Source: Paractinoplanes deccanensis (lineage in GTDB: Bacteria; Actinomycetota; Actinomycetes; Mycobacteriales; Micromonosporaceae). From it: a DNA stretch of 64,000 nt. The stretch's first letter is position 1. Each line of letters begins with the position of its first letter. Below, in pieces: positions 27,439 through 35,881 of this stretch. The position numbers and the translations under genes were made by a program. Where the stretch lies: assembly GCF_016862115.1 (NCBI RefSeq), contig NZ_BOMI01000003.1, positions 1 to 64,000 on the forward strand. Reading direction: 5' to 3'. The notes below the pieces were generated by a model. The model was not told the origin of the DNA and did not search any database. It saw only the letters and a list, made by a program, of their open reading frames with translations.

Positions 27439-27853
27439 CATCAGCGCCGCCACGGCGGCCACGCTGGCCCCGCTCTTCGACGAATACCGGGCCCACTACG
27501 GCGAGACCCCGTTCCCGGCCCGCACCACGGCCTGGCTGGAGACCCACCTGGCCGCCGGCCGCCTCACCGCCTACACGGCGGGCACCGAAGGCTTCATCAC
27601 GGTCACCGTGCAACCGGCGTCGCTGCGCCTGTCCACGGCGTGGGTGATCCGGGACCTGTACGTACGCCCCGGCCACCGGCGCCGGGGCACCGCCCGGTCC
27701 CTGCTCACCCACGTCATCACGGAGGCCCGCGCGGCCGGCGCCCTCCGCGTCTCCTTGCAGACCGAGACGGACAACGCGGGGGCGCTGGCTCTTTACGAAT
27801 CGCTCGGCTTCTACCGAGTCACCGGCCTCGAGTTGCTCAATCTGTCCCTCTGA
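27428..27853 (+). CDS. GNAT-family N-acetyltransferase
   Basis: A 141-residue acetyltransferase. The acetyl-CoA motif VIRDLYVRPGHRRRGTARSLL (here shortened by the R/Q-x-x-G-x-A rule to RRRGTA) and the C-terminal NAGALALYESLGFYRV are canonical. Overlaps the upstream kinase gene by 11 nt, so it is translationally coupled to it. The acceptor amine is unknown. Downstream there are 133 bp without a gene before the next start. Confidence 0.88.
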   Translation: MPSDISAATAATLAPLFDEYRAHYGETPFPARTTAWLETHLAAGRLTAYTAGTEGFITVTVQPASLRLSTAWVIRDLYVRPGHRRRGTARSLLTHVITEARAAGALRVSLQTETDNAGALALYESLGFYRVTGLELLNLSL

Positions 27854-27986
27854 TGGCCACCGTGCCACCAGCCCACTCCCGCTACACGGCTTGAAGCAGT
27901 GGTAGGGAGTCATGCCACCCCTCGTTCGAGTGATCCCGGCGCATCGTCCCAACGGCTCATGGTGGGTGTGATCCGGGCCGTCCACA

Positions 27987-28754
27987 ATGGCGGCCATGCT
28001 TCTGCTGCGTCCCGTTCGCGCCGCGATCGTCGCGGTTGCCGGGATGGTGGTGACGCTGGCGCAGCTCAACCTGCCGAGCAAGGAGTTCTGGGCCGGTCAG
28101 GAGGTGCTCCAGTGGATCAGCGTCGCGGTGGTGGCCGCCTTCCTGTTCTACGACGCCCTCTGGTCGGTCAACCTGGCGTTCCGGGATCGCCGGATCCGGG
28201 AGTACGACGCGGACCTGCGCGCGGCGATGAGCGCGGCCGTCGCTCTGGTCGTCGACACGCTGGGCGTCCGCTGGGACGAGGTGTCGGTGCAGTACTACCG
28301 CTATCGCCGCTTCTGGTTCCGCCCCAACCGGCTGGTCCGGGTGTCGGGTGTGCGGGCCGGCGCGATCTTCGCGGAGAGCGAGGAGTCGTTCCGGCCCGGT
28401 GTCGGCCTGGTCGGCGCGGCGTTCCAGCAGAGGATCCTGCTCGGTGCTCAGTGGGGTGACTTCGTGCAGTCCGCGACCAGGCTGGGCCCGGTCGCCTGGG
28501 AGCAGCGCGACCCGATCCAGCGGTATGGTCTGAGCTGGGGCCAGTTGCGCCGCTCCGCCGGGCCGGACGGCATTGTGGCCAGCCCGACGTTCGCGCCGAA
28601 CGGCCGGGCGGACGGCTGTCTCGTAATCAGCGGCCCGATGAAGGCGGCCGATCTCGTCACCGAGCCGATCGGGCAGATCATCGATAGCCTGGCAACCTCG
28701 GTGGACCGGATCGGGCCGCCACCCCCGGGATGGTGGAGCGCCCATGAGCGATGA
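27987..28754 (+). CDS. Membrane-anchored GAF-like sensor protein, partner of DUF4407 gene
   Basis: A 255-residue protein not assigned to a known family. Two membrane helices near the N-terminus (about 11-30 and 40-62) are followed by a soluble cytoplasmic domain of about 185 residues whose pattern (GLVGAAFQQRILLGAQWGDF, then ASPTFAPNGRADGCLVISGP) resembles a GAF domain. ATG at 27987 or 27996; a CACAAT box seven nt before the second favours leaderless initiation there. The last 11 nt overlap the DUF4407 gene, so the two make a coupled pair, perhaps a sensor and a membrane effector. Confidence 0.65.
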   Translation: MAAMLLLRPVRAAIVAVAGMVVTLAQLNLPSKEFWAGQEVLQWISVAVVAAFLFYDALWSVNLAFRDRRIREYDADLRAAMSAAVALVVDTLGVRWDEVSVQYYRYRRFWFRPNRLVRVSGVRAGAIFAESEESFRPGVGLVGAAFQQRILLGAQWGDFVQSATRLGPVAWEQRDPIQRYGLSWGQLRRSAGPDGIVASPTFAPNGRADGCLVISGPMKAADLVTEPIGQIIDSLATSVDRIGPPPPGWWSAHER

Positions 28755-29736
28755 GAAAGAGCCGATCGCCTTCCGCCGCCACGTCGACTACTCCGGCCAG
28801 GTCTCGCCGGCCTTCACCGAGCTGCTGGCGAAGTACGGCGCGTCACCGCGGCTGAGCCGGGCGGCCCAGCAGGCTGCCGGCGATCCGGGTCGCCGGGTGA
28901 TCGACCCGGCGGAGGCACCGCCCGGCGCGCGTCCGAGCGGCCCGGCGTGGACCGGCATCGGGCCGCTGCTGGTGCGGGCGGCCGGCGCCGATCCCGACCT
29001 GCTGCGCCGGCTGCCGCGACTGCGCCCGCAGTTCGAGGCGCTCGGCGCCTCTGTGCTGGGCACGGCCTTGATCGCCGCGCTGTCGGCGGTGTTCGCGATC
29101 GACACGGTCATCGGCTCGGTCGCGCTCGCGTTGCCCGCCGGCCTGCTGTGGGGGGTCATGATCTTCCTGCTGGACCGGACGCTGATCACCTCGGCGCCCG
29201 CTGGCGGTTCGGTTCGGCGGCGGCTCCTCGCCTTCGTCCCGCGGATTCTTTTCAGCACCCTGCTCGGCGTCGTCATAGCCGTGCCGCTGATTCTGCGCAT
29301 CTTCCAGCCCGAGATCCAGGCGAACCTTCCGCCAGGCGCGCCGGCGGGCTTGCTCGATCAGCTGGAGGCGCTCAATCGTCTCGCCGAGCAGAATCCGTCG
29401 ATCCGTACCGCCCACCTGGCACTGCTGCTGTTGCTCGTCGCCCTGGAACTGCTGCCGAGTCTGACGGCGCTTTTGATCCGCCTTCAGCCGACCGACGTCT
29501 ACGGGTCGGTCGTCGAGGTCCAGGAGCACTACGCCGTGACGGATCAAAAGGTCGATTCGCTCCGCAGGAGCGCCCCGGTCGTGGAGCCGGCGACGACCCC
29601 GGCCGACGTCCAGGAGCAGATCGAGACGCTCAACGAGAAGCTGGAGGAACTGAGAGCGTCTCTGGAGCAGGAGCGTGAACGCGACCTGGCCGACGTGATC
29701 GACCTGGCCGAGCGCCGAAGGCGGCGCGCCTCCTGA
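28744..29736 (+). CDS. DUF4407 domain membrane protein
   Basis: A 330-residue protein. After a Pro/Arg-rich cytoplasmic start (1-70) comes the DUF4407 core: GADPDLLRRLPRLRPQFEALG, helices at about 98-120 and 122-147 (with LLWGVMIFLLDRTLI between), about 163-186 and 222-246. The C-terminus (285-330) is a charged coiled coil (EQIETLNEKLEELRASLEQE). DUF4407 proteins have no established function. Overlaps the GAF-like gene by 11 nt. A coupled sensor plus four-helix membrane protein is a layout that signalling or defence effectors can have, but I have no direct evidence for that role. Confidence 0.75.
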   Translation: MSDEKEPIAFRRHVDYSGQVSPAFTELLAKYGASPRLSRAAQQAAGDPGRRVIDPAEAPPGARPSGPAWTGIGPLLVRAAGADPDLLRRLPRLRPQFEALGASVLGTALIAALSAVFAIDTVIGSVALALPAGLLWGVMIFLLDRTLITSAPAGGSVRRRLLAFVPRILFSTLLGVVIAVPLILRIFQPEIQANLPPGAPAGLLDQLEALNRLAEQNPSIRTAHLALLLLLVALELLPSLTALLIRLQPTDVYGSVVEVQEHYAVTDQKVDSLRRSAPVVEPATTPADVQEQIETLNEKLEELRASLEQERERDLADVIDLAERRRRRAS

Positions 29737-29745
29737 CTGCCAAGG

Positions 29746-30726
29746 TCAGGCGGTGCGCACCGCCAGCGCCAGGAAGTGGTCGTCCGGGTCCTCGTAGCGG
29801 GTCAAGTTCCAGCCTGTCTTGGTGAGCAACCCGCTCAGCACGTCCTCGTTCAGGGGCTCGTCCGGGCCCAGCGTGCGGCCGTGGCGGGTGGCCAGGGCGC
29901 GCCGCCCGCTCGGGTGGAACAGGAGCAGGCGGCCGTCGGGGCGGGTCACGCGGGCCAGCTCGGCCAGGCCGGCGGCCGGGTCGGGGAGGTGGTGGACCAG
30001 GCCGGCGGCGAAGACCACGGCGGCCTGGGCGGACGGCAGCGGCAGGTGGAGGGCGTCGGCGACGAGCAGGTCGGCGCCGGAGCGGGTGCGGGCCTGGGCG
30101 AGCATCTCGGGGGTGCAGTCGACGCCGATGACGCGGCCGGTGGGGCCGACCGCGGTGGCGAGGGCGGGCAGGGCCCGGCCGGTGCCGCAGCCGACGTCGA
30201 GGGCCAGGTCGCCGGGGGCGGGGGCGGCGACGTCGACGGCCGCCGCGTACGCGGGGAGGTCGTCGCCGAAACGCTGGTCCCAGCCGGCGGCCTTGGGGGC
30301 GAAGAAGGCCCGGCTCTCCGACAGGTACCACTGGGAGGGGTCGGCGAGGCGCGGGTGGACGTGGCGGATGACCGGCCACTCGGGGTTCTGGTGGTCGATC
30401 ACCACCTGGGCCCGGCGCTCGCCCTCACCGGCGGGGCCGCCGCGGCTGCCGGAGCGCAGGTAGACGATGACGCGGTCGGCGGCGGGCTCCAGCACGTTGA
30501 GCGCCGAGTCGAGCACGCCGCCGGAGGGGCCGGTGAGGCCGAGCACGGCGTCGACGTTCCAGGCTCGGGCCGAGGGCGGGAACGCGGCGGCCAGGCGCGC
30601 GGCGAAGGTGGCCGCGGCGCCGTGGTCGCCCCCGTCGACGATCACGGTGAGGGGGGCTCGGGGTGCGAGGACCTCCGCCAGGAAGGTGGTGACCTCGGCA
30701 ATCCTTTCAGGCACGCCCCCCAGCAT
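29746..30726 (-). CDS. SAM-dependent methyltransferase with N-terminal degenerate kinase-like domain
   Basis: A 326-residue protein. Residues about 150-326 form a class I methyltransferase (LDVGCGTGRALPAL at about 175, VIGVDCTPEML, LLVADALHLPLP, VHHLPDP). The first 130 residues resemble a uridine kinase-like P-loop domain: VIVDGGDHGAAATFAARLA lines up with the VDGxDGAGKTTFA pattern, and RRAQVVIDHQNPEWPVI with the kinase C-terminus. The Walker A Lys is replaced by Ala (G33-DHGAAAT40), so it should not hydrolyse ATP. The methylation target is unknown. The start at 30726 is the first Met of this domain. Convergent with DUF4407, divergent from the molybdate operon. Confidence 0.75.
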   Translation of the reverse strand: MLGGVPERIAEVTTFLAEVLAPRAPLTVIVDGGDHGAAATFAARLAAAFPPSARAWNVDAVLGLTGPSGGVLDSALNVLEPAADRVIVYLRSGSRGGPAGEGERRAQVVIDHQNPEWPVIRHVHPRLADPSQWYLSESRAFFAPKAAGWDQRFGDDLPAYAAAVDVAAPAPGDLALDVGCGTGRALPALATAVGPTGRVIGVDCTPEMLAQARTRSGADLLVADALHLPLPSAQAAVVFAAGLVHHLPDPAAGLAELARVTRPDGRLLLFHPSGRRALATRHGRTLGPDEPLNEDVLSGLLTKTGWNLTRYEDPDDHFLALAVRTA

Positions 30727-30832
30727 GCATGTGGATCTGTGACGGCGGCAACATCCGTACCGGAGGAGATCGGACAGTGTGAGCCTCGCACCTGCGAGCC
30801 CGAGGGGCTGGAAAAGCTTGCATCTGCGGCTC

Positions 30833-30838
30833 TAGAGT
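30833..30838 (+). promoter_or_regulatory. Leaderless -10 element of the molybdate operon
   Basis: TAGAGT, seven nt before GTG 30846 (ATG 30849 follows in frame). No ribosome site precedes the start. Confidence 0.5.
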
Positions 30839-30845
30839 GACGGGC

Positions 30846-31244
30846 GTGATGACCTACCGGATCGGGGAGGCCGCCGAGCTGCTGGGGGTCAGCGCCGACA
30901 CCGTGCGGCGCTGGATCGACGCGGGGCGGCTGCCGGCCGGCCGCGACGACCACGGGCATCGCTCGATCGGGGGCGCCGACCTGGCCGCCTTCGCGCGGCA
31001 GCTCGCCGACGAGCCCGACCCGGGCACGGCCCGCTCGTCGGCGCGCAACCGGCTGCGCGGCATCGTCACCGCGATCGCCCGCGACACCGTGATGGCCCAG
31101 GTGGACATCCAGGCCGGCCCGTTCCGCGTGGTGTCGCTGATGAGCCGCGAGGCGGTCGACGAGCTGGGGCTCGAAGTGGGTTCGACGGCGGTGGCCGTGA
31201 TCAAGTCGACGACCGTGGTCGTGGAGCGAGGAGACGACAGGTGA
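30846..31244 (+). CDS. HTH-TOBE molybdate-responsive regulator (ModE-like)
   Basis: A 132-residue protein. Residues about 1-50 are a MerR/excisionase-type helix-turn-helix (IGEAAELLGVSADTVRRWIDAGRLPAGR), and about 68-130 are a single TOBE/molbindin domain (ARNRLRGIVTAIARDTVMAQVDIQ, then LGLEVGSTAVAVIKSTTVVVE). It should bind molybdate or tungstate and repress the transporter operon that it starts. Its stop overlaps the modA start by 4 nt (GTGA). Start GTG 30846 or ATG 30849, leaderless in either case. Smaller than enteric ModE, which has two TOBE domains. Confidence 0.85.
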   Translation: MMTYRIGEAAELLGVSADTVRRWIDAGRLPAGRDDHGHRSIGGADLAAFARQLADEPDPGTARSSARNRLRGIVTAIARDTVMAQVDIQAGPFRVVSLMSREAVDELGLEVGSTAVAVIKSTTVVVERGDDR

Positions 31245-32011
31245 GACGCATCCTGGCCGGGCTGGCCGCGGTGACCGTGCTGGCGACGGCGGCCTGCGGG
31301 GACAAGGCGGACGACGCGGGCGCGGCGTCCCAGGCGGGCGGCACGCTCACCGTCCTGGCGGCGGCCTCGCTCACCGAGTCGTTCGACAAGATCGGTGCCG
31401 ACTTCGAGAGGGCCCACCCCACCATCAAGGTCACTTTCTCGTACGGGGGCAGCTCCGCCCTCGCGCAGCAGATCACCTCCGGCGCGCCGGCCGACGTCTT
31501 CGCGAGCGCGGCCCCGAAGAACATGCAGACCGTTGTCGACGCCGGTGAGGCCGAGGGCACCCCGGCCGTCTTCGTGCGCAACCAACTGGTCATCGCCGTC
31601 GCCAAGGGCAACCCCCGGGGCGTCACCGGGCTCGCCGACCTCACCGAGCCGGGGCTCAAGGTGGCCCTCTGCGCCGAGCAGGTGCCCTGCGGCGCGGCCG
31701 CCAAGACGGCGCTCGCCGCGGGCAACGTCCCGCTCACCCCGGTCACGCTGGAGCAGGACGTCAAGGCGGCCCTCGCCAAGGTGAAGCTCGGCGAGGTCGA
31801 CGCGGCGCTGGTCTACCGCACCGACGCCAAGGCGGCCGCGGCCGACGTGGACGGCGTCGAGTTCCCGGAGTCGGCGAAGGCGGTCAACGACTATCCGATC
31901 GTGGCGCTCAGGAACGCCCCGAACCCGCCGGCCGCGGCGGCCTTCGTCGCCTTCGTGCGCAGCGAGCCCGAGATCAAGGTGCTCACCGACGCAGGGTTCC
32001 AGAAGCCCTGA
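31241..32011 (+). CDS. modA: Molybdate ABC transporter substrate-binding lipoprotein
   Basis: A 256-residue lipoprotein. The signal peptide ends in a lipobox with Cys19 (LATAAC). The mature part begins with GGTLTVLAAASLTESFDKIG and has FSYGGSSALAQQI and GAPADVFASA, the oxyanion-binding ModA signature. It captures molybdate or tungstate outside the membrane for ModBC. GTG start overlaps the regulator stop by 4 nt, and its own stop overlaps the inferred modB start by 4 nt, so the whole operon is translationally coupled. Confidence 0.93.
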   Translation: MRRILAGLAAVTVLATAACGDKADDAGAASQAGGTLTVLAAASLTESFDKIGADFERAHPTIKVTFSYGGSSALAQQITSGAPADVFASAAPKNMQTVVDAGEAEGTPAVFVRNQLVIAVAKGNPRGVTGLADLTEPGLKVALCAEQVPCGAAAKTALAAGNVPLTPVTLEQDVKAALAKVKLGEVDAALVYRTDAKAAAADVDGVEFPESAKAVNDYPIVALRNAPNPPAAAAFVAFVRSEPEIKVLTDAGFQKP

Positions 32012-32790
32012 GCCGGCTCAAGGTCCCCCTCGTCCTCGCCCTGCCGGCCGCGGCGGGCCTCGCGTTCCTGACGCTGCCGCTCGCCGGGCTGCTGATCCGG
32101 GCGCCCTGGTCGACGCTGCCCGAGCGGCTCACCGAGCCGGGCATCCTGGCGGCGCTGCGGCTGTCGCTGGTGACCGCGACGATCGCGACGGCGGTGTGCC
32201 TGGTCCTCGGCGTGCCGCTGGCCTGGGTCCTGGCGCGGGCCGACTTCCCGGGCCGGCGGCTGGTGCGGGCGCTGGTCACCGTGCCGCTGGTGCTGCCGCC
32301 GGTCGTGGGCGGGGTCGCGCTGCTGCTGGTCTTCGGCCGGCGCGGCCTGCTCGGCGGGTGGCTCGACGCGACGTTCGGGGTGAGCCTGCCGTTCACGACG
32401 GCGGGCGTGGTGCTCGCCGAGGCGTTCGTGGCCATGCCGTTCCTGGTGATCAGCGTGGAGGGCGCACTGCGCGGGGCCGACGCCCGCTACGAGGAGGCGG
32501 CCGCCACGCTCGGCGCGTCTAAGTGGACGGCGTTCCGCCGGATCACCCTGCCCCTGATCGCCCCCGGCGTCTTGGCCGGCGGGGTGCTCTGCTGGGCCCG
32601 CGCGCTGGGCGAGTTCGGCGCGACCATCACCTTCGCGGGCAACTTCCCCGGCCGTACGCAGACCATGCCCCTCGCCGTCTATCTGGCCCTGGAGCAGGAC
32701 GCCGACGCGGCGATCGTGCTGAGCCTGATCCTGCTCGTCGTCAGCGTCACGATCCTCGCCGCCCTGCGCGACAAGTGGGTGACCGCGTGA
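32008..32790 (+). CDS. modB: Molybdate ABC transporter permease with apparent CTG start
   Basis: A 260-residue permease with about five helices. The transporter loop EAAATLGASKWTAFRRITLPLIAPG is the conserved EAA motif region. The first normal start (GTG 32170) would cut off the first helix (VLALPAAAGLAFLTLPLAGLL). Upstream of it in frame there is no ATG, GTG or TTG before the modA stop. The only plausible initiator is the CTG at 32008, which overlaps the modA TGA as CTGA, the same 4-nt geometry used by the other genes of this operon. The CTG start is inferred. Works with ModA and ModC to import molybdate. Confidence 0.85.
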   Translation: MSRLKVPLVLALPAAAGLAFLTLPLAGLLIRAPWSTLPERLTEPGILAALRLSLVTATIATAVCLVLGVPLAWVLARADFPGRRLVRALVTVPLVLPPVVGGVALLLVFGRRGLLGGWLDATFGVSLPFTTAGVVLAEAFVAMPFLVISVEGALRGADARYEEAAATLGASKWTAFRRITLPLIAPGVLAGGVLCWARALGEFGATITFAGNFPGRTQTMPLAVYLALEQDADAAIVLSLILLVVSVTILAALRDKWVTA

Positions 32791-33821
32791 CCCTGCGAGC
32801 GCGCCTCACCGTCAAGCGGGACCCCTTCGTCCTCGACATCGAGCTGTCCGCCGCCGCCGGCGAGGTCGTCGCGCTGCTCGGCCCGAACGGCGCGGGCAAG
32901 ACCACGGCGCTGCGGGCCCTCGCGGGCCTGACCGGCCTGCACGAGGGCGAGATCGTGCTGGACGGGATCCGGGTCGATCGGGAACCGCCGGAGCGGCGGC
33001 GCATCGGCGTCGTCTTCCAGGACTATCTGCTCTTCCCGCACCTGAGCGCGCTCGACAACGTCGCCTTCGGGCCGCGGTGCCGCCACGTGCCGCGGCGGGA
33101 GGCGCGCGAGCAGGCGGCGCGGTGGCTGTCCCGCGTCGGGCTGGCCGAGCACGCACGCAAGAAGCCCCGTCAGTTGTCCGGCGGCCAGGCCCAGCGGGTG
33201 GCCCTGGCCCGGGCGCTCGCCGCCGAGCCGAAACTGCTGCTGCTGGACGAGCCGCTGGCCGCGCTGGACGCCCGCACCCGGCTGGACACCCGGGCCCAGC
33301 TGCGCCACCACCTCGCCGGCTTCGGCGGGGCCACGGTGCTGGTCACGCACGACCCGCTGGACGCGCTGATGCTCGCCGACCGGCTGGTGATCGTCGAGGA
33401 GGGCCGCATCGTGCAGACCGGCGACGCGGCGACGATCACCGCGCAGCCGCGTACCGACTATGTGGCCCGGCTCGTCGGCCTCAACCTCTACCGCGGGCGC
33501 GCCGAAGGCGGCACGGTCTTCCTGCCGGACGGGTTCCCGCTGGTGACGGCCTCCGCGGAGCACGGCGAGGTGTTCGTGGCCTTCCCGCCGTCGGCGGTGG
33601 CGCTCTACGCGAGCCGGCCGGACGGCAGCCCGCGCAACACGTGGCAGGCGACGGTGAGCTCCGTGGCGCGGCACGGCGACGCGCTGCGGATCGAGTTGGC
33701 CGGCGAGATCCCCGTCGCCGCGGATGTGACGCCCGCTTCCGCCGTACACCTGGATCTGGCTCCTGGCCGCCAGGTCTGGGCGAGCGTCAAGGCCACCGAG
33801 GTGCGGGCGTATCGGGCCTGA
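32787..33821 (+). CDS. modC: Molybdate ABC transporter ATP-binding protein
   Basis: A 344-residue ABC ATPase with Walker A GPNGAGKTT, Q-loop FQDYLLFPHLSA, signature LSGGQAQR, Walker B LLLLDEP and H-loop THD. A C-terminal TOBE-like domain (about 230-344) is typical of ModC and related importers. GTG start overlaps the modB stop by 4 nt (GTGA). It powers molybdate import and may be inhibited by molybdate through the TOBE domain. Confidence 0.92.
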   Translation: MTLRARLTVKRDPFVLDIELSAAAGEVVALLGPNGAGKTTALRALAGLTGLHEGEIVLDGIRVDREPPERRRIGVVFQDYLLFPHLSALDNVAFGPRCRHVPRREAREQAARWLSRVGLAEHARKKPRQLSGGQAQRVALARALAAEPKLLLLDEPLAALDARTRLDTRAQLRHHLAGFGGATVLVTHDPLDALMLADRLVIVEEGRIVQTGDAATITAQPRTDYVARLVGLNLYRGRAEGGTVFLPDGFPLVTASAEHGEVFVAFPPSAVALYASRPDGSPRNTWQATVSSVARHGDALRIELAGEIPVAADVTPASAVHLDLAPGRQVWASVKATEVRAYRA

Positions 33822-33823
33822 CG

Positions 33824-33829
33824 CATAGT
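33824..33829 (+). promoter_or_regulatory. Leaderless -10 element of the GH13 gene
   Basis: CATAGT, six nt before ATG 33836 and only two nt after the modC stop. No ribosome site is present. Confidence 0.45.
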
Positions 33830-33835
33830 GGGCGG

Positions 33836-35035
33836 ATGAGTTCCTGGGTCGATCACGCGATCTGGTGGCACGTCTACCCGCTCGGCTTCGGGCGCCTCGA
33901 CAAGCTGCGCCACTGGCTCGACTACGCCGTCGAGATGGGCGTCAACGGCCTGCAACTGGGCCCGATCTTCGCCTCGGAGACGCACGGCTACGACACGATC
34001 GACCATTTCCGCATCGATCCGCGGCTCGGCGACGAGGCGAGCTTCGACGCGCTGATCGCCGACTGCCGGGCACGCGGCCTGCGGGTGCTGCTCGACGGCG
34101 TCTTCAACCACGTCGGCCGCGGCTTCCCCGTGCCCGATCCGAGCTGGCTGCGCGGCACGGTCTTCGAGGGGCACTCCGGGCTCGTCGAGCTCGACCACGA
34201 TTCCCCGGACGTGCGGGACTACGTGGTACGCGTGATGAAGCACTGGCTGGCCCGCGGCGCCGACGGGTGGCGGCTCGACGCGGCGTACGCCGTACCGCCG
34301 CAGTTCTGGCGTGCCGTCACCGAGCGGGTCCGCGGCGAGCACCCCGGGGCCTGGTTCGCCGGCGAGGTCATCCACGGCGACTACGTGACCTACCTGCGCG
34401 AGAGCGGCTTGGACTCGATCACCCAGTACGAGCTGTGGAAGGCCATCTGGAGCAGCCTCAACGACGGCAACTTCTACGAGCTGGCGTGGGCGCTCGACCG
34501 GCACGACAAGGTGCTCGAGGCGGGCGCGCCGCTGACCTTCGTCGGCAACCACGACGTCACCCGCATCGCCAGCAAGCTCACCGACGAACGGCACGTCGGC
34601 CACGCCCTCGCGGTGCTCTTCACCGTCGGCGGGGTGCCCAGCGTCTACTACGGCGACGAACAGGGCTACCGCGGCGTCAAGGAGGACCGCGCCGGCGGCG
34701 ACGACGAGGTCCGGCCGCCCTATCCGGACCTGCCGAGCGACCTGGCCCCGTACGGCTGGCCCACCTATCGCCTGCACGAACGGCTCATCGGCATCCGGCG
34801 CCGGCACGCGTGGCTCGCCCACGCGCGCACCACGGCCACCGAGCTGACCAACACGGCCGTCGCGCTGACCTCCACCTCCCCGGAGGGCGACCGCCGGCTC
34901 GTGACGCTGCTGAACGTGGGCGACGACCCGTACACCTTCAAGCTCGACCTGAACGGCCTGCGCGTGATCGAGGGAAGCGGCCCGGCGCCCACCGTGCCGG
35001 CGCACAGCTGGTTCATCCTCGCGGCTGAGGCGTGA
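33836..35035 (+). CDS. GH13 alpha-amylase-family glycoside hydrolase, cytoplasmic
   Basis: A 399-residue (beta/alpha)8 enzyme without a signal peptide. Conserved regions are in place: DGVFNHVG (region I), DGWRLDAAY with nucleophile D148, GEVIHGDY with acid/base E177, and VGNHDVTR with H239 and D240. The final 70 residues form a short beta domain. It hydrolyses or transfers alpha-glucosyl groups on maltodextrins, trehalose or similar; specificity is not evident. The start has no ribosome site but a CATAGT box six nt upstream. It stands just after modC but probably has its own transcript. Confidence 0.88.
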   Translation: MSSWVDHAIWWHVYPLGFGRLDKLRHWLDYAVEMGVNGLQLGPIFASETHGYDTIDHFRIDPRLGDEASFDALIADCRARGLRVLLDGVFNHVGRGFPVPDPSWLRGTVFEGHSGLVELDHDSPDVRDYVVRVMKHWLARGADGWRLDAAYAVPPQFWRAVTERVRGEHPGAWFAGEVIHGDYVTYLRESGLDSITQYELWKAIWSSLNDGNFYELAWALDRHDKVLEAGAPLTFVGNHDVTRIASKLTDERHVGHALAVLFTVGGVPSVYYGDEQGYRGVKEDRAGGDDEVRPPYPDLPSDLAPYGWPTYRLHERLIGIRRRHAWLAHARTTATELTNTAVALTSTSPEGDRRLVTLLNVGDDPYTFKLDLNGLRVIEGSGPAPTVPAHSWFILAAEA

Positions 35036-35064
35036 CTCACGGGGCGCCTGCGGGCGGGCCGCCC

Positions 35065-35070
35065 TAGGTT
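35065..35070 (+). promoter_or_regulatory. Leaderless -10 element of the DUF1684 gene
   Basis: TAGGTT, exactly six nt before the ATG at 35077, with no ribosome binding site. Confidence 0.55.
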
Positions 35071-35076
35071 GGTGAC

Positions 35077-35664
35077 ATGAACGCCCTGGAGCTGGCCGAC
35101 TATCGCGCCGCCGTCGCCCGGATGTACCTGGCCGACACCGACCTGAAGGAGTTCCGCGCCCAGCGCGACGAGCTCTTCGCGACCCACCCCCAGTCGGCCA
35201 TCGCCCCGGCGGACCGCCCCGCCTTCACCGGCCTGCGCTACCTGCCGGCCAACGACGAAGCGATCGTCGAGGCCACCCTGCGCCCCGCCCCCGGCGAGAT
35301 CGACATCGACACCGGCGGCGAGGACGGCGTGGTCCACTACACCCGGGCCGGCATCCTGGAGACCCCGCTGGGCGAGCTGTCGCTCTGGTGGATCGCCGCC
35401 TACGGAGGAGGGCTGTTCCTCCCGGTCCGCGACGGCCTGTGCGGCCACGGGGCCTACGGCGGCGGGCGCTACCTCACCGACACGGTGAAGGGCACGCACG
35501 GGCGGGGCCTCACGGTCCTTTCGGGCACGCGCGTCCGCCTCGACTTCAACTACCTGTACAACCCGTCGTGCGCTTACGACGACGCCTGGCAGTGCCCGCT
35601 GGCCCCGCCGGAAAACCGCATCTCGGCCACGATCGAGGCCGGCGAGCTGACGTATCACGCTTAG
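35077..35664 (+). CDS. DUF1684 domain protein
   Basis: A 195-residue protein matching DUF1684: LWWIAAYGGGLFLPVRDG, then GAYGGGRYLTDTVKG, RLDFNYLYNPSCAYDDAWQCPLAPPENR. The last motif with two cysteines and NPSCAY is the family hallmark. The function of DUF1684 is not established; the fold is thought to be a beta-sandwich. No signal peptide. It lies alone between the GH13 gene and the repeat-bounded pair of genes, with 217 bp of non-coding DNA after it. Confidence 0.82.
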   Translation: MNALELADYRAAVARMYLADTDLKEFRAQRDELFATHPQSAIAPADRPAFTGLRYLPANDEAIVEATLRPAPGEIDIDTGGEDGVVHYTRAGILETPLGELSLWWIAAYGGGLFLPVRDGLCGHGAYGGGRYLTDTVKGTHGRGLTVLSGTRVRLDFNYLYNPSCAYDDAWQCPLAPPENRISATIEAGELTYHA

Positions 35665-35836
35665 GGACCTCGCTCGCGGACGTGCGACTCCATCGTGTGA
35701 CGCACAGCGATGGTTTCACCTGGATATTCGTAACTGTCACCGCGCTCTCGGCGCGCCTACTGACTCTGCGACCGTCGACGTGGATGGTGAATGTCCGTCA
35801 CGCGTGGAACGCACGTTTGTTCCGGGCCCGCAGCCT

Positions 35837-35862
35837 AAGACAGAAAGAACGGTCGTTCTACC
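35837..35862 (-). repeat. Left inverted copy of a short terminator-like element
   Basis: Read on the minus strand it is GGTAGAACGACCGTTCT followed by TTCTGTCTT: a stem AGAACG/CGTTCT and a T-rich run, 19 bp past the stop of the minus-strand Cys/His gene. Apart from a 4-nt insertion it matches 20 of 22 bases of the elements at 37452 and 37530 in inverted orientation. Confidence 0.7.
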
Positions 35863-35881
35863 CGCCTCCCTCGGGAAGACG

